Shown: one piece after another, positions 33,960-47,200 of the stretch
How the letters are laid out: every line of letters starts with the position of its first letter
How positions within the stretch are numbered: the first letter of the stretch is position 1
Assembly: GCF_000002995.4 (NCBI RefSeq)
Contig: NW_025062479.1
Location: forward strand, 13,097,721 to 13,161,720
Length of the DNA stretch: 64,000 nt
From: Brugia malayi
Lineage: Eukaryota; Nematoda; Chromadorea; Rhabditida; Onchocercidae
Direction: 5' to 3'
Position numbers and translations under genes: made by a program
The notes under the pieces: generated by a model
What the model was told of the DNA's origin: nothing
Database searches by the model: none
What the model saw: the letters and a program-made list of their open reading frames with translations, nothing else

Positions 33960-35735
33960 TGAAAGGTTTTTTTTATCGTTTTGATCCATTTCCGTAGCTC
34001 AAAATAAAACTTTGTGTAAAGAATTAAAATTGAAATTTTTGCTGGACTATTGTCTGAAAAGTCGAAATTAAAAATAAAAATAGCTTAAGATTAGTGAAAA
34101 TGAAAAATTATGAGTGATTTATGCATAACTGACCGTTATGCATAAATCATTATTTCATTGCTCTTTCTAAGATTTTTATCTGAAACACGTTAAAATTCTG
34201 GTCCGCTTCCAGTACATAAAATTCCACCGCCAATATTCGTAAAGTATTATACTACCGGTAAATATCAAATACTTAACGGAAGGAGAAGATAAGAAGAGGA
34301 AATCAATAATATTAGTTATTGAAATCTTGATACTAAATGATGAGGTTGAGAAATATAATTCTTTCATGTATTCATTTCTTTCATCTTTTCTTTTATTTCA
34401 TGCAAAGTTTTAATTACAATTACTATAAAGAATTACTATAACGAATTACTATAAAGAAATTTCGGCTGGAAAGTAGAATTTTGTAAAATAAAATAAATTT
34501 GCATTTGAGCCCATTTAACAACGACTAAATCTTCGACAACACACTTATTGGTTTCAATGATGACCACAGTAACAATAACTCAAGGTGCTTCTCGTAATAT
34601 ACTTTCAAATAATTTGTTCGCAATTTGCTTATGTCTCATTGCATACGTTGAATGAAACAATAACGTGATCATAATAATAACACTGATAGCACATCCGAAG
34701 TTATCATTTTATCAGGAGAATGCACACTGTTACTTTCGCTGTTATCAATTTTCAAATATTTTAAAAAATCAATGATTTTTTGAAAGCAATTACATATCTG
34801 ATGACAAAACTGAGAATACAAAAATAAAATTCCATTTTTCTTCTCTTATTCTAAGCTGAACACATTTTTATTTCATTTAATGAAATAAATTTTGGAGAGA
34901 TCGTCTCATAACATTTAAAATAATTTAATAGAAAAAAAAGGGTGAAAAAGCGGTGATTTGTTTCATTTTAAATCTCATTTGTTTCATTTTAAATTTGAAT
35001 TTCTTCGTACAAATTTTTAGTTAACTTAAATTCAATACTTATATATTGTATAAATCAGTCTTTTAAACTCTTTAATTATAAATGAACAATTGCAATTCTT
35101 AGACCATTTTACGCAAAGCACTACCAACAACAAAATATTAGTTACAATGAAAAATGACAATAGAAAGATTTATGGCATGGTGCATCAATTAGCCTCTGTG
35201 ACATAACCGATTTAAAAAAGTGTTGCAATTATTTATTTCAAAAAAAAAATTTTTTTTATGAAATTCGATTAAAACAAAAATTCGTTGCATTGAATGAACT
35301 GAATGCAATTTATACTATTAAAGTCAAGATGATAAATCCAAAACGAAATTAATAAATTAATTTTGAATTTTGGTACAAGACATGTTATATATTCATTTTA
35401 TTTGATAATTTGCAAATGAAATAAATTTCATGTATATAATTGTATTAATTATTGCAAATAATTACTGAAATGTGCTAAATATAAGATATATATAAAACAA
35501 TTAATTTGATAGCATAATTAGTATAATACATTAAATATTTCCTTCTTTCATTATTATCGTACTCTCCTTTTGGCCGAGTTAAAAAATGAAAATAATTAAA
35601 GTACAATTAAATAATTTAAAGAAATTATTCAGCATAAAGTCACATGTCATTTGCATTAATTAATTGTTTGCAACAATTGAGTACATTTTTTCATAATAAA
35701 CTAATTTTGTTAGAGATGACAAAAAAGAAATAAGC
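33960..35735. other. AT-rich stretch without a recognisable gene
   Basis: Apart from the hairpin at 34115-34149, no coding island is seen. Confidence 0.5.
34115..34149. repeat. Perfect 15-bp stem inverted repeat
   Basis: TGATTTATGCATAAC and its exact complement flank a 5-nt loop (TGACC). Confidence 0.95.
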
Positions 35736-35799
35736 AATTGTTATTCCACGATCATTGGTCAGACAGACCACTAATGATTTATAAAAGAATAAATTTATA

Positions 35800-36013
35800 T
35801 TTCAGCATTACAGGTTATCCCTGTATATTTCAGTATTTTAGCATTATCAGCTTTATAAAGGCTGCTGTACATTACTACAGGTTATCACTTCATATTTCAG
35901 ATTATCAATATTTCAGTGTTACAAATTTTATTAAAACTACTGTATCTTGCAGGTTCATTTTATATTTCAGATTATTTCAGATATCAATATTTCAGCGTTA
36001 TCAATCATATTAA
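35800..36013. repeat. Degenerate tandem repeat of about 75 bp rich in TATTTCAG
   Basis: Roughly three units share CAGGTTATC, ATATTTCAGATTATCAA, TATTTCAGCGTTA and AAAACTGCTGTA blocks. The 91-codon plus frame from 35738 follows the repeat. Confidence 0.75.
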
Positions 36014-36019
36014 GCTGAT

Positions 36020-36900
36020 ATAACAATATTTTTAATTAGTTGGAATTTCTGAAAATTATTTAAAAAATGAATGGATGGAATAGAAATGCTTTGCAAAAAG
36101 GATTGGAAGTTAATTGTTAAAAGTTTTAGAGGAAATATTTGAAGCAGGAAAAGATGGAAAATATCTGAATGGTTGATTCAATTCCCAGAAGTATTACATA
36201 CAATATTTGAAAAAAACATTTCTTTTTTTTTTGTTTTCCATTTTTAACAAATCGAAAAATGAATGAGAAGAATGAAGCAAGAAGTAACTGTTTTTAAGTT
36301 TAAGCATCATTTTCCTTTCTCTCTTATTTGCCCATCTTTTATCTTTACCTATCTCTTAAAATACTTAAATTTGCCTGATAAAATATTATTAGACTATTTT
36401 TTTTGCTTACTGCGAATATTTTCAAGAGATTTCAAAAGAGAAAAAAAGCTTAAATTTTAATGACATATTTGCTAGCTTATTTTTTGGGCTCAAAAGAAGC
36501 AATTTTGTTCATTGATGACGCAGTATTGATGGTAGCTTTATTAGCTGTCTGATGTTTTTAAGAAATAGAAATGATAGATTTTATGAAAAAAAAGAAACTA
36601 TGTTACATCACGAAGGAAGAATGTAACTAATGAAATTGCAATTGGGTAATTCCCTTTGAAAACGCCAATTAATTAATAAGCACTGTCTTAGGAGACATCG
36701 AGTGTATTTTACACTTTTAATCTCTTATTTTCAAAATCCGCAACAAATAAATAATTCAAATCGTGCATTAAACTTTGATGAGTCAACAGAAAAAGCAAAT
36801 TGCAATTAAAACAGTTTATGAGATGACAATTTAGCTGAATGAAAAAATCTTGCAAAATAATAATTTGTTGAAAATATGCTGCTAAACTTTTTGGTCGAAT
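36020..36900. other. AT-rich stretch without a recognisable gene
   Basis: No supported feature. Confidence 0.5.
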
Positions 36901-36904
36901 TTGC

Positions 36905-37415
36905 TGTAAAATTATACAACCAATACTATAGTGCGCTTTCTTTCCCGAAAGGGGACGGAACAATCTTCCAAAAAATAGTTAAGAAAATATGTCGCTCTTA
37001 CAAATCAATTCATAAAAACGACTAACAAAATTGATTAAAAATCTTTCGGAAAATGTAGTATTCACAAATGGACATTGTCCATAATGAGCAGTTTGTTATT
37101 GATAATAATGTAAAGTAGGGAATAATTGTAAATACCTTTCAGGTAAATTAATCAGTAAATACAAATTTGTTTGTGCTATTACTTTTTGAATGGTAATGCA
37201 TCAGATAGTTCTCGAAGTATTAGAGGGTGAGTATTTCATTCCAAAAATGGGTAAGCGAGAAAAATTAGGATGAAGGGAAACAGCAAAGAAAAAACAATCA
37301 TTTACCTTTTTTCATCTTTTTGACTTTTTTCGGCTTTTTTCTTTTATAAAAAAATTTATAGAATAGAATAATACTTTGGGATTTAATCATTTTAGTACAA
37401 ATACATTTGTCCTCC
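36905..37415. repeat. Diverged direct repeat, copy 1
   Basis: Shares with 38165-38595, in the same order, CTTTCCCGAAAG, ACAATCTTCCAAAAAA, AAATGGACATTGTCCATAAT, GGGAATAATT, AATAATACTTTGGGA and CAAATACATTTGTCC. Low overall identity with gaps, so an old duplication or two copies of one repeat family. A minus-strand 84-codon frame here is not supported as a gene. Confidence 0.75.
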
Positions 37416-37673
37416 TTTTCAAAAATGATAATTTATTAACAAATTAATACAAAAATGACCATTAGTGATATCATGCTTATCAGATTGATTTTTTATCTCA
37501 AAAATGATATTTTTTTAACAATTATAAGTGTGTACTGAAATGATATGCAAAAGAGGAAGCGATAAACTGGCAATATTTCGCCATTTTGAGTTAATATCAA
37601 CTCTAAACAGAATTCTGTATGAGAATGTATTATCCATCATAAAAGATTAAAGTCCATCATAAGCAAAAACTCC

Positions 37674-37711
37674 AAAAGATTAAAGTCCATTATAAATGAC
37701 TTTAATCTTTT
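37674..37711. repeat. Perfect 14-bp stem inverted repeat
   Basis: AAAAGATTAAAGTC and its complement flank a 10-nt loop; another copy of the left arm lies at 37641. Confidence 0.95.
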
Positions 37712-38164
37712 AACTAGGTTCACTTTGACAAATTAATATTAGATTCCATAAAAAAATGATCTCCAAATGTTAATAAAATTAGAAAATGATGATTCACTGA
37801 AGTTATTTTAGCACTTTGAATTAATTTTAACTCCAAAAGTAACCATTGATTAAACGAAATATCCAACCATCCGTGTTGATCTCACATTTAGTAAGCAGCA
37901 CCATCTCATAATTTAAATTATAAAACACGAATATCAATGTGTTAATAAAGTTGAGAAATAATGATTATTTTATTATTTTGAATTAATTTTTACTGTAGAA
38001 ATATCACTGACATCTTTTATCATCGACAATTTATCATTTTAACCCAGTATTATGCCAATTAGACATGACCATCACATTATCAAATTGTTATATTTAATAA
38101 ATCAATAATATATTTAATCAATTTAATCATTAATATTATTTTGTCATTTTTGAAAATTGTACTA

Positions 38165-38595
38165 CCAATATTATAATGCTCAGACAATTTCTTTCCCGAA
38201 AGATAAACAAACAATCTTCCAAAAAAAAAAGTTAAGCAGGTAAATCACTGGTATTCGAAAATTAATGTTCATAATATATGATCAGAAATGTTTCTGAGAA
38301 ATGCAATAGCAACAAATGGGCATTGTCCATAATAAGAAGATTGTTATTCTATAATGATATGAAGGAAGGAATAATTTTCTTATTATTCAAGCAAACTAAT
38401 CTCAAAGTATTGTTAATAGGTAAGTGTTATACCTGAAAGACAGGTAAATGAAAGAGAAAATTAAAAAAATAAACAAGAACTAGTAAATGAAGATATTTTT
38501 TTCTGTTTTCATTTTTTTTTTCCTTTTTTTTTTTGTAGATTCAGAATAATACTTTTGGGAATTAATCTATTACAGCACAAATACATTTGTCCCAA
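38165..38595. repeat. Diverged direct repeat, copy 2
   Basis: Second copy of the segment at 36905-37415, about 1.25 kb downstream in the same orientation. Confidence 0.75.
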
Positions 38596-38599
38596 ATAA

Positions 38600-39860
38600 G
38601 TGGACAGCTAATTTTCACCTATTTCGATATTGCGCGTGACACCTTTTTTTTCCTTCTCACCTGTTTGTAAGAGTTAAAATGAAGAAATACTTCTTGATTT
38701 AAATACTCCATTCTTTTTTTTTTTTTTAATATTTATGTTTATTTTTAAAAATTTTTTTTCATCATTTTTTTCCTTTGTTTTCTTTTAATTTTTAAATTTC
38801 TCTCACTTCATTCATATTAATTTAAGCAATCTAATTGCGTCATCAATTTAAGTGTTTGCTTTAATTTGCTTGCTTAAATGATTTTTTTTTTTGTTTAACG
38901 GATCATCAACAGAATATTAAGCATATGACAATATGAAAAGAATGTAATGTTTAATGTACAATTTGGGAAATATATATATATATATTTTTTTTTGTAATTA
39001 ATCAGTTGTAGTGAAAAATTAAATTTAAGATGAAATAATATTGGGAAATTTTTAAATGTAAGTATTATTATGATATTTGTCTAATCAATATTAAAATTTT
39101 TGTCACTAATCAATTTATAGAAATATGTTTATTTTTTAAAAAAAAAGATTTCTTTTTTCTTTTTTTAACAAGGTTAAATTCATTTTGATAGAATACACTG
39201 ATAAAAGATAAGTTAGGTAAGCGATAAAGCATACTGATAAAGTATATTAGTGAAAAATTGTGGCCAGCTTTACATATATATCCCATTTGGCCATTTTATT
39301 GATTATTCAATGGCATAAGATGGTGAGAGTTTACTTGGCCATATCGTTGTAAAATCTGTTATAATGCTTTATAGTATTCTCTATTATATCATATTTAAAA
39401 AAGAAAAGAAAATGATTAATGATTATAGCTATTGATAATTTTGCTAACAATTGTATTAGTTCAAATAGCTTGACTTAATTGATAGCATTATTAGGCATTT
39501 TTCAAATTTTAAGAGAATGTCAGATTTAAAATTGAATTATCGGAACATAAATTATGTTAGTCAATAGAACTGATTAACAAAGGAATTACTCAGATTAATC
39601 TGATTTGTATTTATTTATATTTGTAGTTAAGTAAAACTGAAAATTGTTAGTGCATTATGATTAAAGTATATTTTTTTCTTTTAATCGTTCTATTTGCATA
39701 GCAATAGGCATTATTTAATGAGAAGTTATTGTATTCATTTATTTTTAAATTGGTACTACTACATTTCATTCACACTTTGTTAATAATTGTTCTCGAAAAA
39801 AAGCTAAAATGGACTTTTCTGAAAGTGAATTTTAGGTTGAAAATGACAATAATTTTGTAG
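38600..39860. other. AT-rich stretch without a recognisable gene
   Basis: T-rich tracts and a short (TA)n at 38970; no coding island. Confidence 0.5.
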
Positions 39861-39869
39861 GTTTACTGG

Positions 39870-40175
39870 AAAATATATTTGGAGCTGAATTTTATGGTTA
39901 AATTTTTTAATATTGTTAAATTCAGTATGAGATTTTATAATTGTATTCAGAGTTGTGTCATATAACTGTATTTAAAGATAGGATTTTATAATATTACGTA
40001 GTTATATTTAAAGTTAGGATTTTATAATTACGTCTTGATTAACAATCTAAATTCATAACTACGAATTTCACAGAAATTACAAATTATATAGCTATATTGA
40101 GAGCAAGATTTTATAGTCATATATTTTTCTATATAATTATATTTAGGGTGAAATTTTGTAGTTATATATGTATTT
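39870..40175. repeat. Degenerate minisatellite, AGGATTTTATAATTATA-like units
   Basis: TATTTAAAGTTAGGATTTTA and close variants recur about six times at irregular 35-60 bp spacing. Confidence 0.65.
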
Positions 40176-40179
40176 TTGA

Positions 40180-41205
40180 ATGATTATTTAAAAAATATGA
40201 AGCGTACGACATGGAAGGTAGAGTTAAAAGTTAAAATTTTTGCTCTTGTTTAGTTTATAGAGAAAGGGAAAATAGAATAGATGAGAAGTGTGAAAGGTAT
40301 GGAAAATTTTAAGCTCTATGTAAGCCTGAAGCTATCATTCATTTCTTTTATTTCGTCCATTTAGTAAAGGTGTTATACAACTAAGCAGTTGCTAGTCAGT
40401 CTATAGACGAAGTTTTATTTCAATTTCAAATTTCAATCAATATTTCAGTATTTTGCAATTGATATTATCGTTGTTATTATTCTTGTCTTTTTATTTAACA
40501 AACAAATTTATTCTGAAATTTTTATATTGTTAATATATTTTAATGTTATAAGCGATACTAATTCATTTGTAAATTACAATTAACTCCAATTTCAAACTAT
40601 AAAAATTTTTAAATGTTTGTTTTTTGCATTTTTTCATAGTAAATTTTTGTTTTCATGTTTATTCAACACAACATTACGTCGTTTCAGTTTCAACTACTTG
40701 TTCTGCCAACGGTAGCTATTATAAGCTGTGAAATGTGAAAAGTCAATAATGTCTGGTAGAAGTAATGAAGGTATCATTAATTAATTAATTAATTAATTTG
40801 CTCATTAATTATCTGATTCCCTTAAAAAGTATATATCATTGTGCAGCCATTTTGGGCAGAATATTATGGTTGATTTGAACAAGTATTAAACTTTTTTTCC
40901 ATTTTAAATCGTTTTAAAACTAATTAAATTTAATAGAATGCGAAAAAAGTTTTTGAATTAATTTTTGCTATGTCATTTGAGAAAAAAAAATCTTTTTCTT
41001 TTTTTCTGCGAAAAAAAATTGGATAAAACTTGAATTTAAGAATTGGATGATGAGAGAATTTTTATTGTTAATGCTAGGCAATAAACGAGATAATGACTAT
41101 ATAATTTTCAACCAGTGATAAGCCAAAAAGGGGGAAAAATCGCAAACTTACTTGATTAAAGTTTGTTCAATCAAGTAGACTTATAAAATGGCATTTTTGT
41201 AATTT
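40180..41205. other. Upstream region of the NAALADase-like gene
   Basis: AT-rich; includes an ATTA tetranucleotide run near 40780-40800. No other gene. Promoter elements cannot be pinpointed. Confidence 0.45.
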
Positions 41206-41233
41206 TTTAGCGAATAATTTATGTGATAGAACA
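41202..41233 (+). promoter_or_regulatory. Likely SL trans-splice acceptor and start-stop uORF
   Basis: A T-rich tract ending TTTTTTAG (41210) lies 23 nt upstream of the gene's ATG at 41234 and would accept a spliced leader. The leader region between contains ATGTGA at 41221-41226, a minimal AUG-stop element 8 nt before the real start. Confidence 0.5.
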
Positions 41234-44200
41234 ATGTTAAAAGCAATTTCATTACTTGGAATTGGCTTTATGTCTATTTTTCTCGTCGGTTTCCTTGGCG
41301 TTTACCATAATTCACATTCGATAAAAGCAGCCAAATTTAAAATTACTTCAAAAGGTTCATTAAATTTATTTATTTCATTTTTATAAGTATATGAATTTTG
41401 TTAAACACCGTTGAGAATGAAATTTGCTTAACAAATTTGCAATTTATTTTTAAAGCGATGTTTTTATATTAGCATAAATTTTATTTATTAAAATCAAAAC
41501 TAAAACATTCAAAAATGATTATTTAGTTGTTAAATCAATACAGTTAACGCAATTGCAAATTGATTATTATAAATAATGAATGTATAACGATAAATGAATG
41601 ATAAGATTAATTACTATCAAGGTAACAAAGTGTAATAAAATATCTTTATTTTATAAAATCAATATTTGATAGTGATGAAATATAGTCAAATATGCAATCA
41701 TATAAATTTATGCAACAAATAAGAATTGCTAAAATTTAATGAAATAATTCAATTAATTTCAGATAATTATCCAAGTATGATTGATGTTTTACTATCAAAT
41801 ATAAATGGTCATGAAATTGCTAAAAATTTGCGATCTTTCACTACTTTACCACATTCAGCTGGAACAAAAGCTAATGCTAAAGTAGCTGAAAAGATATCAA
41901 AACTTTGGAAAGATAATGGTTTAGAAGGTAAAGTATTTTTTTCAATTAATTTTAACTGTTCGTTAGGATTTTTAATGATGCAAGAGAATGAAACAAATAA
42001 AAATTTTACATTGTATTTCCAAAATTGTGATGAAAAAAAAATTAAAGTAGCATAAAAATTAAAAAAAAAAAAAAAGGTGAAGCAGATTATAATGCTTTTA
42101 ATAAGCTAATTGAGAAATATTTTAGGCGTTCATTACGTGAAATACGACGTCCTTCTATCCTATCCTGATTATAGCAATCCTAATCATTTGCACATATTAG
42201 ATGAAAATGAAAAAATTTTATATACAACGAAAGGCATCAGTCCTCCATTGATACCAAAGGAACAAAGTGCTGAAGGTTGTTTAATTTATTCATTTTTAGC
42301 AAATTAATTTGCTAAAAATCAATCTTTATGCATAAAAAGCATGGTTTTTTGAGCAAAAATGCTACGTATGTATCATTCATTTCAAAAAAGCAATGACCTT
42401 TAACCTCATAAAATTCATGCAGTATAAACAGAACCACTTCTTAAATTAATTGCATTTGAAATTTTTTTTTTTTTTTGTTGAAATTAGAAATTATTGAAAT
42501 TTAATAAGCACAACTATTTATTCGATTCGAAATTTACTAATCACAATTATTTATTCGAAATAAGAAATAATATTAATATTAAAATAGGAGCTGGAATGCA
42601 ATGGTTAGCTTATTCAGCAAATGGCACTATTCGTGGACAAATTATTTATTGTCATTTTGGGCGGAAGGAGGATTTTGAACGTTTAAATTATTATGGTATC
42701 GATCCTAAGGTTAAAAATGTTTTGCTTATTAGATTTATGATATATCATAAAATTTATACAATATAAATAAATCCATTTCTTTTAAATTAATTCAATTCAA
42801 AAATTCAATTCAAAAATGAAGAAAAAAGTACTTTAATTCTTTCATTTTCTTGCAATATAACCTTAAAGAAAAGTGAACTATCATTTATAATTTCTTGATT
42901 TGTTGATTTTTTTTCTTCTAAAAATCTTTGTACCGCCGAATGTTTAATGAATATTTAATATTGATTTTATTATATTTGCTAGGGTAAAATAGCAATGATG
43001 AGATATGGGAAAATATTTCGAGGTGATAAAATATGGAATGCTGAAATGGCTGGTGCCATTGGTGCTATTTTATTTTCGGATCCTTTCGAGGTAGCACGAG
43101 ATGGTGTAGAGAAAGGTTTTCGTTTTGTTTTTTGTTTTGTTTTTTGTTTTTTTTTTTCAAAATTTTATTATAATTTCAGTTTTATTATTATTATTAGTAG
43201 TAGTAGTGTTATTATCACTTAGCATAATATAGCCATTACATCATTTTATCTGATTATTTTAATTTATCACTTAGCTAGTTATTGTAACTGGAATGAATGA
43301 AGGCTTAACTTTTAACAAGCAAACAGTGTGGAAAAGAAAAACTGCATTTATTTAAAAGGTATTTGTAATAAAAATTAATTAGAATGAATTTGAAAAATTT
43401 TTAATTCAAAAATGAAGAAAAAAGAAATTTTTGAAATTTATTTCAATTGATTCCTCATCTTATTACAAAGGAATAGCAAAAATTTTTCGTTTTCATATTT
43501 CTTCAATAATAGTAGTTAATTTATAGTTACTAGTGCTATTATTAATTATTATAATTTAGCCATTACAAATCTATTTGATCGTTATAATTTGTCGTTCTAT
43601 TTAATAAATTGTTTTTAAAAATTTCATTTTTTTTTTCTTTTTTTTGTATATTTAATTTTCAGAAAATGTATACCCAAATACTGAATGGTTGCCAAACGTT
43701 GGTGTACAACGTGGTAGTATTATGCACGGTAGCGGTGATCCGCTTTCGCCATTATATCCATCAAAAAAGAACTTATATCGCTCAAAAACTATCAAAGAAG
43801 TATTTTTAATCAAATTTTAATAAGTGATAAATCAAACAAGCAATATCAAAAAATTTATTACAAATTATTACATTGCTAATGAATATTGCTTTGAACTGAA
43901 ATCCATAAAGTTTATACTAGAGGGGCTTTTTTTGCTGAACTTGAGTTAGGAGCAAATTTTTATAAAGTCAGATTGAAATAATAAGAAATCTTAACAGTCT
44001 TAATACAGTAAAAATTAAATTACCACGCATAATATACAATTTAAACTTTTTTTTTTCTTTTTTTATCTTTTCTAATGCAAAATAATTTTTGAAATTTTGT
44101 TAATTAATATATAAAATAATATTATTAATATTTTATAGCATGAAAAAAATATTAGAAGAAAATAAATTATCTAATTTATATATAAAAGAACATAATTCAT

Positions 44201-47200
44201 AATATTCTATTATTGCAAACCTATGGTAAGTTTTTTTTAGATTTTAGCATTAGAAAATTTTTTGATTTTACTATTAAAAGTTTTATATATTTTCCTGAAA
44301 ATTTTAAACTTTGCTTTTAATTTTTGCATTTTTACTTATAAAAATATGAAATTACTTTACATTTCAGGCTATGACTGATCATGTGCTACCAACAATACCA
44401 GTATTACCATTAAGTTATTCGGATGCTTATCAGGTGCTCTCATATATGCGCGGTTTTGTAGCACCATTTGATTGGCAAGGTGGAATTAATACAACATATT
44501 ATCTTGGACCTGATATGAAGGAAAATAATAAAATTGAAATTACTGTTCACTCGTCATTGGAAATCAGGTATTTTAAGCATCACAGTAAGGAGATTTTTAA
44601 TTTTAATAATTAATATATGAAAATTTTTGAATTTTGAATTTTTTGAATTTTTATTATTTTTAATAGATATATTTTTTTCTATTTCTTCTTTAATCAATTA
44701 ATTAATTTCAACATTTTTTTTTTCACACTTATCTGATTAAATTTGTACAAATATATATATATATATATATATGTATGCAAATGTTGCAGAACAATTCGAA
44801 ATGTAATAGGATATATTCGTGGTGCAACAGATCCTGATAAGTATGTTATCTTAGGTAATCACTATGATGCTTGGATTTATGGTGCATTAGATCCAAATAG
44901 CGGTACAGCGATACTAGGTGAAGTTGCAAGAGGTATTGTGCAAATGATGAAAATAACAAATTGGAGGCCAGGTAAATTATCGCTTATCATATTTTTTTTA
45001 CAGTATTATAAGAAACAAATGGAAGGTAACTTATCACTTACCACATTTTTCTAGCAATATTATTATAGATGAATGGTAGGTAGCTTATCATTTATCATAT
45101 TTTTCTTGCAATATTATCATAAATGGATGATGGCATTAATTATTACATATTGTTAGAGTAACCATCTAATTAGAATACTACTAATTTAATATATTTAAAA
45201 ATTTACAATTTATTCTGCTATATTTTAAAGTTTTATTACAGATTATAACAGTTTATTACAGATTTGATATAATTTAAATATATTATATAAATCTCAGGAT
45301 AAGATTTCCAACGAAAATGATAGTAATTATATTTATAAATGATTGAAATCAAATATATGCAGCAAGGACAATTATATTTTGTAATTGGGATGCTGAAGAA
45401 TATGGCTTAATTGGTTCAACAGAATTTGTCGAAGAATATGCAAATTTATTGAGTCAACGAACAGTAGCATATTTCAATGTGGACAATATACACTCCAATC
45501 ATTCTTTGTTCGATTTCTTTTTTGCGATTTATTATAGATTTATTTCATTTCAATTTTTAACTTTTCAGGATCCTTCTTTTTCTCATTAAAAAAAACTTAA
45601 AAACATTTGTATCAGAGGATCAATGGAATCTATTGCCATTTTAATTAGCGGAAAACAAATTTAAGTTGTTTTATAGTATATAAATATTAAATCATTTAAT
45701 CATCTTTTATGGTATTTAAACTATTGGACAAACAAAATAAAAATTTACGGATCATTATGATCAATATTAATGCAGTTATTCATTCATTAACTTCAAAAAT
45801 TTAACATTAAGTAATGATCATAGCAGTTTAAAAAAGTTAAATTACGATATTTTAAATTTTCAAATGATACTTATAGGCATGTGAATACGGTACCTACGTT
45901 ATATCAGTTTATGGCAGAAATATCAAAATTAATTCCAAATCCAATGGAATCAGAGAAAAAAAGTGGTCGAAAAACTATTTATGATACCTGGTCGGTGTTT
46001 ATTTATTTATTTATTTTTAATCATTTTTCTTTTTTTCTTCTTTTTTTAGCTTAAACAAAGAAGAAAAAAATTGAAAATTTTTTTTCACAATTTATTTTTG
46101 AATTATTTTAGTTTTAACAAAAAAAAAATTTGAACATTTTTTACATGTTATTTCTTTTTGAATTAAATTTTTAAAGTACAAATAACATTTTAAGATGAAA
46201 TCTCAATATAATTAGTGAAAAAAAAAAAAAAAAAAAAAAAAAACGAAAAGATAAAACATCTCTTCATGTCATAGTATTGGTCAACTATTCAAATTTGAAA
46301 ATGAAGAAAAAACAAATTTGATAAATTTCAAAAATGATTCAACTACAGTTGCAGGTTTAAAACTTTTCCAAGTGATATTAGTTTTTTGCCGGATATACCA
46401 TCAATGCCAATTCCGGGAAGTGAAAGTGATCATGTAGCATTTTTGAATTATCTTGGCATACCTGTTGCTGATATCTCTTACAAGTATGAGCTAAAAATTA
46501 TTTATTATCTTTTAGTGTAAAGCAATTTAAAGAATTAAATCAAATTAATTTTAATTAAAATTTGTTTAAAAATCCCAATTGGAAAGAATACTTGATGTTG
46601 AACATTTTGCTATGTTTTTTCTTTTCTTTTCATCGTTTTATTATTTCCCAATTAAACTTTGTTTTTTTCTGCAATTATTTGAAAATAACACAAATTCAAA
46701 AAAATTTTTTTTGAAAGAAATACAAATGAAATTTATTATTACTAATTTTCAAATATTTTATTAATAAAATATTTCAGGAATAAGACATCGCATAGTAATT
46801 ATCCATTGTACCATTCACTGTACGAGACAGCATTCGCTAATGAGCACATCATTGATACGAATAATTTAGCGGTTAGCAAAAAAAAAAATTTTTTTCAGCA
46901 ATAAATAATTCAGTTCATATTTTAGTCAAAGTAATAATTTTCAATTTTTACATTTAATCTCAATTGCATTTTTGATAAATTCAGCAACTAATTTGTTTCA
47001 TTTTAATAACTTATATATTTGATTTTTTTTTCAAATAAAAAGAAAAATATTTAATATTCATTGTATAACTGCTGTTATTAGTGATACTGTTAGAAAATAT
47101 TCAAATTAAGCAGTTTAAATAATAATTCCTTCTAATGTTATTTTCATTAACCGTTACTAGGTAAACTATTTTTTCAGTAATCAAGCAAACTTACTCATTT

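Noticed and set aside
36709..36963. 84-codon minus frame
   Set aside because: Lies across the start of the diverged direct repeat; no splice context or similarity.
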